From contig JAGGUC010000119.1 of assembly GCA_021158735.1 (NCBI GenBank), forward strand, positions 1 to 11,300: a stretch of 11,300 nucleotides of DNA. The letters are read 5' to 3'. Positions 6,245-11,300 of the stretch are shown one piece after another. Under the pieces are notes generated by a model. The model saw only the letters and a list, made by a program, of their open reading frames with translations, had not been told where the DNA came from and made no database searches. Position 1 is the stretch's first letter, and each line of letters begins with the position of its first letter. The position numbers were made by a program, and so were the translations under genes. Origin of the DNA: Desulfurococcales archaeon. GTDB lineage: Archaea; Thermoproteota; Thermoprotei_A; Sulfolobales; NBVN01.

Positions 6245-6523
6245 ATGAAGAACCTTGTCCTAACCATGTCCGGGCTTCTGAGCAATCTAGAGACTTGTTA
6301 CAGAACCTGCTTAAGAGAAGGAAAGGAGAGCGAGTTAGAGTTCAAAAACATAAGTAGCTTGAGAGACCTAATTAAGGAGTACCTTGACAAGTACGTTATG
6401 GGGATAAATCAAGAGCTTGAACAAAATAAATACGTTAACGATGAGGAAGTACTAGAGTCGATCGAGGAAGCCGTCAGAAAATATAGGGAGCTATTTAAGC
6501 TGAGGAGTAGTAATAGAGGATAA
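6245..6523 (+). CDS. Small helical protein of unknown function
   Basis: The protein has 92 residues and starts at ATG 6245, 1 nt after the preceding stop. Composition is highly charged and helical, with leucine-rich segments: residues 5-30 with two cysteines (ETCYRTC, Cys18 and Cys22), then SLRDLIKEYLDKY, then an acidic-basic helix NDEEVLESIEEAVRKYRELFKL. A helical bundle or coiled-coil partner is likely. No catalytic motif, signal peptide or membrane segment is visible, and I cannot assign a family. A later in-frame ATG at 6266-6268 is possible but would lose part of the first helix. Translational coupling with the upstream gene suggests that the two proteins act together, possibly as a complex. 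Confidence 0.7.
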   Translation: MKNLVLTMSGLLSNLETCYRTCLREGKESELEFKNISSLRDLIKEYLDKYVMGINQELEQNKYVNDEEVLESIEEAVRKYRELFKLRSSNRG

Positions 6524-6615
6524 GAGTGAATAACATCACAGTTCCTCCCCCAATACTCACCGCAGACGCTGCAGGCAGTGTGTCTCACACGCAATAATTG
6601 TTAATTGATCGAAAA

Positions 6616-6628
6616 TTTCTTAATATTA
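6616..6628 (+). promoter_or_regulatory. TATA-like element of the flavodoxin-like gene
   Basis: The sequence tttcttaatatta, preceded by a purine-rich cgaaaa BRE-like run, lies 26-38 bp before ATG 6654. With the usual 25-bp spacing the transcript would start at or just before the ATG, and no ribosome-binding site is visible there, so the mRNA is probably leaderless. Confidence 0.5.
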
Positions 6629-6653
6629 TTAAGAGTAACTCGAGTAATTATAG

Positions 6654-7241
6654 ATGATGTATATGCGGGTAGCAATTATATACTACAGCAAGACTGGCAG
6701 GACTAGAGCAGTGGCCATGCGAATTAAAAAGAAGCTTGAGGAAAGCGGTGTTGTAGTCGATACCTATGAGTTGAGGCTTGACCGAGAGTACTCGAGGAGG
6801 TTACTGCACTTTAATCCCAGATTAATTTATGATACGCTGTCAAGCAGGGCAGTGGAATTCGGCGGCATCAGGGGCTTTAATCCTGGAGCGTATGACGTGG
6901 TGGTCATAGGGTCTCCTATATGGTTTGGCACTGTTGCCCCAGCTATCAAGACGTTTATTAGGAAATTCAAGGGGAAGATCAGAAAGCCTGTTGCATGCTT
7001 TACTACAGCAAATATTCGTAGTGACTACTCACTCAAGTTCAAGAGAGTAATGGAGTCAATGGGATATAGAGTATTTCTGCATGAAACAATAACCGATCCT
7101 GACGCAGATAACGAACTAATTAGCAGGTTTGCCGAGGGCGTATTGATGGCGCTGAAAGCAGCTGAGAAGTCAGTGCTTTCACAAACTACGCCTTACAGCC
7201 AGCGAGATCAGCGCCCCAGCCAGCACACCAACCAAGAATGA
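6654..7241 (+). CDS. Flavodoxin-like flavoprotein
   Basis: The protein has 195 residues. The N-terminal strand and phosphate loop, VAIIYYSKTGRTRAVA (residues 6-21), have the S-K-T-G-R-T pattern that binds the FMN phosphate. GSPIWFGTVAPAI (86-98) is the second flavin loop, with Trp90 placed to stack on the isoalloxazine ring. A third strand, VACFTTAN, follows at 113-120. The family carries electrons or reduces quinones using FMN, in the cytoplasm. ATG 6654 is chosen because the TATA-like box indicates a leaderless transcript; ATG 6663 is an alternative. The last 20 residues are polar, glutamine- and serine-rich, lie outside the usual fold, and are encoded antisense to the end of the convergent protease gene, which suggests loss of an earlier stop. 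Confidence 0.85.
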   Translation: MMYMRVAIIYYSKTGRTRAVAMRIKKKLEESGVVVDTYELRLDREYSRRLLHFNPRLIYDTLSSRAVEFGGIRGFNPGAYDVVVIGSPIWFGTVAPAIKTFIRKFKGKIRKPVACFTTANIRSDYSLKFKRVMESMGYRVFLHETITDPDADNELISRFAEGVLMALKAAEKSVLSQTTPYSQRDQRPSQHTNQE

Positions 7242-9194
7242 AATAATGTTCACTCCTACGGTCTCAAGGACCTCTCTACTACTTCCGTGACCTGCAGGGA
7301 CAGTATGCGTTATTGTAGTCGTTGCAGTTACTGTTGTTGTCTCAGTTGCTGGCGTGGTTACCGTGACTACCTTTTCCTGCTTAATGTGCGTCGTAGTTAA
7401 TGGTGGCTTGGGTTTAGTAAGTACTGAGTTAATCAGAAGTAGCGAGTACGCGGAAGCCTCCTCATAGAGCCTTATTTTGGCTAGTGATTCATTGACAGTC
7501 TCTGCCCTCTCTAGGTAAAGCATTGACAGTATTGGGGTTAAGCCAAGATCCTGGACCCTTCCAGCAAGTACTTCAGCACCCTCCCTAGCGTAGGGGGCGA
7601 GCTTCTCCTGCGTGCTGTAGTATGCATGCATGGCTGAGACATCATATGTCAGAGCAGTAACAACATACGCTGCGGCCTCAATGTACTTACCTTCAGATAT
7701 GAGCTTCATAGCTCTAGTGATGTCTACCCCGTAGCTCCCGCCGCCTAAGCTGCTTAAGTACGCGTCCACACTGACCGTGAAGTACAGCAATGTGTTAACA
7801 CCCTTAGACAAGAGGTTTTTGCTTAGTTCAATGCCTTCACTCGCATCAAGCGCCATTCTCAGGTAGCTGTAGGCCGTCTCAGCCCTCCAGTAAGCATATA
7901 TAGCGTAGTAGAGTGCGTCCCCACCCACTGAGGGAGGGTAGAGCCTGGCCCTGTACGCCGTGCTTAATGACTCATTAGCATTTACAAGTCTCTGGTAGGC
8001 GGCTATAGCCAGCTGAAGTCTCACATCGGTCATTGGCTTATAGGACAGTTCCTTGAAGAGCTTCTCAGCACTATTCATTATTTTCCCGCACGCGTTAGCG
8101 TACCTCAGTACCTCACTCCTGAGTTGAGAGACCACGTCCTCTGTGGTCAGCCCCTTACTTGCCTTAGCCAGGGACGCTACGTAGGAAGCGAGTATGGCTG
8201 CCTGAAAAGCTTCTGAAGCAGCACTATAGTACTTCCCCTCACTAAGGAGTGTATTGTAGTTGCTTAAGTGGCTACTCGCATCGTCCAGGAGCTTAGTTAT
8301 GGCGCCTGACTTCTTGAGTGTCGACTTAGCTAGGCTCAAGTTCGACTCAGCAGACCTAGACATCCGCTCACCTAAAACAGTAAATATGTGCCTTAACCAA
8401 TCCGGGTACTCTCGCTTGAACTTAGGCAGCTTGAGCTCCCTCCCCGTAAAGTACTCGAACGCTTCAGCCACACTCCCTACCTCAACAACCTTGACACCGA
8501 GCTTCTCTCCGAGCTCGGTCACATTCACTGTTACGGGCACTACCTTCTCAGTAATTATGACCGCCCCTCCAACGGTCTTATTCTCAACAACCTTCTTGAA
8601 CTCCTTAATTACAGACTGTCCCTTAGGTATTAAGAACACTTTAACACCAGCCTTAGCCATAGCTTCTAGCTTCTCAAGAACACCTCCTACAGGCCCTATA
8701 GTTCCGTCAGGTTCTATCATCCCGGTCATGGAGATGTTGGGCAGTACCTCAGCTCCAGTGAGTATAGCGAGGAGTGCTACCGTGGTCGCACCGCTGGCAC
8801 TGGGACCCCCTACAACTATAGACTCAGACCTAAACCTAACGAAGAAGTCGTAGTTCTCCATACTAACCCCAGCCATGGTGCAGGCGATCATTGCAGCGAC
8901 CCTGGTCGCTGCCTGCATGTCGATCTGAGTGAGGGGCTCGGCGGAGAAGTATACTGTCCCATTACCGGGCCATCCAGCACCAGCCAGCAACTCAGTAGCT
9001 ACTCCATGCATAACGCCTTTTTCATTCATATAAACAGCTGGCACCTTGATCATGACGAACCTCTGCCCTGCGTACCCTCCACTCAATGTCTCACTACTTG
9101 AGAGCAGGGAGGTCGAGGAAGCATAAATACAGAGCATTAAGATTAAGGCAGCAAAACCGAACTTGGTGAGCGCGGTCCTAATACTTGACTTCAC
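7179..9194 (-). CDS. Membrane-anchored extracytoplasmic Lon-type (S16) serine protease without ATPase domain
   Basis: The protein has 671 residues. A signal or anchor helix spans residues 11-29. The protease domain is at about 45-250. GGPSASGAT holds the catalytic Ser132, and GPVGGVLEK holds Lys175; the 43-residue spacing equals that of the Ser-Lys dyad of E. coli Lon (679/722). MTGMIEPDGTIGPVGG and AGVKVFLIP are further Lon landmarks. No Walker A or B motif is present. Residues 265-595 are alpha-helical, with two related segments, LLSEGKYYSAA (316-326) and LISEGKYIEAA (498-508), suggesting helical-hairpin repeats. A Thr-rich stalk (599-632) and a C-terminal membrane helix (about 647-667) ending in RRSL follow. 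This layout matches the archaeal serine protease group COG1750. The start GTG has GGTG 6 nt upstream. It probably acts on envelope or secreted proteins. Confidence 0.88.
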   Translation of the reverse strand: MKSSIRTALTKFGFAALILMLCIYASSTSLLSSSETLSGGYAGQRFVMIKVPAVYMNEKGVMHGVATELLAGAGWPGNGTVYFSAEPLTQIDMQAATRVAAMIACTMAGVSMENYDFFVRFRSESIVVGGPSASGATTVALLAILTGAEVLPNISMTGMIEPDGTIGPVGGVLEKLEAMAKAGVKVFLIPKGQSVIKEFKKVVENKTVGGAVIITEKVVPVTVNVTELGEKLGVKVVEVGSVAEAFEYFTGRELKLPKFKREYPDWLRHIFTVLGERMSRSAESNLSLAKSTLKKSGAITKLLDDASSHLSNYNTLLSEGKYYSAASEAFQAAILASYVASLAKASKGLTTEDVVSQLRSEVLRYANACGKIMNSAEKLFKELSYKPMTDVRLQLAIAAYQRLVNANESLSTAYRARLYPPSVGGDALYYAIYAYWRAETAYSYLRMALDASEGIELSKNLLSKGVNTLLYFTVSVDAYLSSLGGGSYGVDITRAMKLISEGKYIEAAAYVVTALTYDVSAMHAYYSTQEKLAPYAREGAEVLAGRVQDLGLTPILSMLYLERAETVNESLAKIRLYEEASAYSLLLINSVLTKPKPPLTTTHIKQEKVVTVTTPATETTTVTATTTITHTVPAGHGSSREVLETVGVNIISFLVGVLAGALISLAVRRSL

Positions 9195-9301
9195 CTACAC
9201 CACCACACACTATATGAGGAGAGACGTTAATTAAGGTAAATTAACTTACGGACTATTCCAATGGTACTGGCAGATGATGCGTATAGTCAAGAATTACTAA
9301 G
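9195..9301. promoter_or_regulatory. Promoter region of the Lon-type protease gene
   Basis: On the minus strand, accttaatta (9228-9237) and the adjoining gttaattta are TATA candidates. A start near 9207 would leave a 12-nt leader with the strong GGTGGTG ribosome-binding site (9198-9204). Nothing else is recognised in this gap. Confidence 0.4.
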
Positions 9302-10173
9302 TTAGTTGAGCCTGAGGACTATGCTTAGAAAGGTACTGATCTTTAAGTTCTCTACATTTTTGGTTGGGAGGCAGATCTTGTGGATGAAGCAGTTGACAAA
9401 TAAGGTAATTCTGTAGGTTCTTGGCCTTGAAGCCACCTTGGATAGATCTATCCAGTGCCTGTAGGTGTAGCCTGGCATTACATAAGTTGCGTTCTCCATG
9501 AACTGCGGGCATAGCCTGCAATCATATATTGTGGCTGTTCCTCCATCAGGTTTCTGGACCAGTACGATGCATGAGGTGGGAGGCTCTGGGTTTGAGGCAG
9601 CTAGGAAAGACTCCCCAACATATATGACTTCATAGAGAATCCTCGGTGGTTCTTCAAGGTAATGTTTCCAGGTATGACTAGTCTAATCAGCCAGTCACCA
9701 ACTTTCTTACTGGTTACGTTTCCCGCAGTTCTTACGCACTCCTTACTAACAAGGGCGTAGAGTTTTCCATCCTCATATAGCACTCCGGCCCTTGGTCGTG
9801 TGTGCTTGCTGAGTGTGAGGGGCTTCTTTGTGGGTGTGCCAGTACATGAGTAATATATCTGCAGTACCTCAGTAACACTATCAGGAAATAGAACGAGGAA
9901 CCAGTTACCCACGCAACCGGTCGTAGTTATCGGTAGCTTTACGAACTTCACACCTTGAATAATTATGTCTTCACTCATGCCGCTGCTCAATGCAAGTGTG
10001 GACATGTAGTACTCAACACCATTGATTACGGTAGTTCTCAATGCGTTAGTACTGGAGGGTTCTGACTCAATAGCTGTGCGGGGACTGGTGGCCACGTACG
10101 CAGCTAGCGCCGCAATTAAGGTAACTAGTGCTAGAAGTGCGAGTCCACCATGGGCGGTCGTTCTTGTGGGCAC
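9302..10173 (-). pseudogene. Secreted or anchored cysteine-rich protein gene split by a frameshift
   Basis: The first frame (GTG 10173 onwards, GGTG 8 nt upstream) encodes a signal or anchor helix at residues 10-28 and a long exported part. It ends out of phase shortly after residue 173 (IPGNITL), near 9655, and stops at 9601. In the -1 frame the same strand continues, open and protein-like, to a TAA at 9302: EEPPRILYEVIYVGESFLAA, then CIVLVQKPDGGTATIYDCRLC, then MENATYVMPGYTYRHWIDL, then ITLFVNCFIHKICLP. One missing G after TTG (ACCTTG|GAAGAACC) would restore IPGNITLEEPPRI and a protein of about 290 residues. The rejoined product has eight cysteines and several N-glycosylation sequons (NVT, NIT, NAT), fitting a disulfide-bonded surface protein. 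No family is recognised. Sequencing error, real mutation and recoding cannot be told apart here. Confidence 0.75.
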
Positions 10174-10254
10174 TACCTAACACCAAGCTAAAAGCAGTAG
10201 CGCACCTTAAGTAACTAAGTCCTCGAACGCCTGTACTATACGTTAGCTACTAGG

Positions 10255-11300
10255 TTACTTACTAAAATTAACTAGTGTGTAAATATATGGCGAGAGAAAT
10301 GCAAACAGCATTAATGCGGTCACGAAGTTCATAGTGAGCACGCATATCGTGAACATCCCGATAGCTGTTAACGCCATGACTAGTAGTGGGGTGTCAATAC
10401 CCAATACGTCTTCACGGGAGCCTTTAGGGGTGATCCTATAAGGTATTCGCTTCCTAATGAAGCCTAATGCGGAGTATATGGCTAGTAGAGGGATCAGTGA
10501 TGAGTGAAATGCTGCCTGCCTACCCATCATGAAGGCGATCTTCTTCGTAGAACCTAGTCCCAGATCCCTTGCTATCCGAATCTCAATTATGGAGTAGAGA
10601 GCCGTCAGCACCACTATAGTAACTCCAAGAGCCATAGCAATCGGTGAGTTAATGAGTGCTAAAATACCGACATGACCCTCACTTAAGGCAGCTACTGTTG
10701 CTAGGAGCATTGAGGCTAGAACAGGTATGCTGACTGCTGGCTGCAGCATGTACACTATCATCTCCAGCTTCTTAATGGTACTGATAGGTGCCTTAACGAA
10801 CCTCCAGAACATTTTCGACAGTACCTCTGAGGTCCCGTAAGCCCACCTGCACTGCTGTATCCTGAATGCAGTATACTTGCAGGGTACTAGCACGTCAAGA
10901 TAGCAGCCATTAAGTACCTTGGGCTCTATGCCCTTAGTAGCTAACTTAGTACCTAACCAAATGTCGTCCTGAATTATCCTAGGTCCCCACCCATTAACTG
11001 ATTCAAGCACTTCTTTCTTGTAGATAGTCCCTGAGCCGAGCGGGAAAACAAATAAGTTGAGTGCTGACCTAAGAGTATGATACATGAATGAGTACATGGT
11101 CGTTATGTACGCCAGCGCCTCACCCAATTTAGTTCTCCTGCTGTAGTACCCCCTCCACGGAATTACGAGTACATCATGATTTCCTAAGCTACTGATGATC
11201 TTCCTAGATATCTCAGGACCGAGCCTAGCGTCAGCATCCACGTACATCACGTAGGTACCTCTAGCTAGCCTGAAACCATAGTCAAGGGCTGCTGACCTCC
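10255..11300 (-). CDS. Processive membrane glycosyltransferase family 2, N-terminus beyond the window
   Basis: The frame is open to the right edge, through residues RSAALDYGFRLARGTYVMYVDADAR, so the start lies outside; 347 residues are visible. DAD at 11230-11238 is the metal- and nucleotide-sugar-binding motif. QDDIW (10957-10971) holds the acidic catalytic region, and QQCRW (10843-10857) is the Q..RW acceptor-binding motif of processive GT2 enzymes such as cellulose and hyaluronan synthases. At least five membrane segments follow, including LQPAVSIPVLASMLLATVAAL and two at the C-terminus (LLVMALTAIGMFTICVL and FVTALMLFAFLSPYIYTL). It should polymerise or transfer sugar at the membrane, building a surface polysaccharide or glycolipid; the sugar cannot be read from sequence. 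It lies upstream of the split secreted protein gene on the same strand, 81 bp away. Confidence 0.88.
   Translation of the reverse strand, partial: RSAALDYGFRLARGTYVMYVDADARLGPEISRKIISSLGNHDVLVIPWRGYYSRRTKLGEALAYITTMYSFMYHTLRSALNLFVFPLGSGTIYKKEVLESVNGWGPRIIQDDIWLGTKLATKGIEPKVLNGCYLDVLVPCKYTAFRIQQCRWAYGTSEVLSKMFWRFVKAPISTIKKLEMIVYMLQPAVSIPVLASMLLATVAALSEGHVGILALINSPIAMALGVTIVVLTALYSIIEIRIARDLGLGSTKKIAFMMGRQAAFHSSLIPLLAIYSALGFIRKRIPYRITPKGSREDVLGIDTPLLVMALTAIGMFTICVLTMNFVTALMLFAFLSPYIYTLVNFSK

Noticed and set aside
5977..6523. Calling the small-gene pair a toxin-antitoxin system
   Set aside because: Only the layout fits; the second protein shows no PIN, HEPN, RelE or other toxin motif.
6568..6595. 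Hairpin gtgtg-tct-cacac after the small-gene pair, considered as a terminator
   Set aside because: The stem is only 5 bp and no T-run follows directly.
8260..8853. 197-codon plus-strand ORF opposite the Lon-type protease
   Set aside because: It is antisense to the catalytic domain, low in complexity (Ser/Thr/Leu-rich) and has no promoter or ribosome-binding site.
9297..9521. 74-codon minus-strand ORF overlapping the end of the split secreted gene
   Set aside because: The overlapping frame ending at 9302 continues the secreted protein with conserved-looking cysteines and sequons; this one is a shadow.
9648..9662. Programmed -1 ribosomal frameshift in the secreted protein gene
   Set aside because: There is no X-XXY-YYZ slippery heptamer at the switch; a lost G explains it more simply, though recoding is not excluded.
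10209..10260. Inverted repeat aagtaac / gttactt between the glycosyltransferase and the split gene
   Set aside because: The arms are only 7 bp, separated by 38 bp in AT-rich DNA, and one arm overlaps the stop codon; chance is likely.
1..11300. CRISPR arrays, insertion sequences, rRNA
   Set aside because: No regularly spaced repeats, transposase, terminal inverted repeats with duplications or rRNA-like sequence were seen.

Overview
The window looks like chromosomal DNA of a hyperthermophilic crenarchaeon (Thermoproteota). The signs are a crenarchaeal-type B-family DNA polymerase related to PolB2/Dpo2, AGG/AGA-dominated arginine codons, GGTG-type ribosome-binding sites, AT-rich archaeal TATA elements about 25 bp before short or absent leaders, a secreted Lon-type protease of the archaeal COG1750 kind, and a DUF1634/TauE pair. 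I cannot name the species. No rRNA, tRNA, CRISPR array or complete mobile element is visible.

Left part (1-2807, + strand). A 5'-truncated DNA polymerase B gene runs in from the left edge. Its exonuclease motifs are eroded and the first aspartate of motif C is replaced. A small DUF167/YggU protein follows with its own promoter. Next comes a broken nucleoside 2-deoxyribosyltransferase gene: an N-terminal piece and a C-terminal piece separated by about 180 bp that hold a GC-rich, foldable block.

Middle (2827-5553, - strand). A TauE/SafE-type anion exporter and a DUF1634 membrane protein form a compact two-gene unit, preceded by a gamma-glutamyltranspeptidase. The ggt and tauE upstream regions share a 13-base sequence.

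Accessory region (5554-7241). A 423-bp AT-rich divergent intergenic region carries two clean inverted repeats. After it come two tightly packed small genes, one with a ribbon-helix-helix-like N-terminus and one a helical protein of unknown function, which form the least explained unit here. A flavodoxin-like gene follows and runs 63 bp into the convergent gene beyond it.

Right part (7179-11300, - strand). This is a cell-surface neighbourhood. It holds a membrane-anchored extracytoplasmic Lon-type serine protease with no ATPase domain, a secreted cysteine-rich protein gene split by what looks like a single-base deletion, and the C-terminal part of a processive family-2 membrane glycosyltransferase that leaves the window on the right. 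Envelope assembly or turnover is a reasonable shared theme, but it is inferred from location signals and proximity only.
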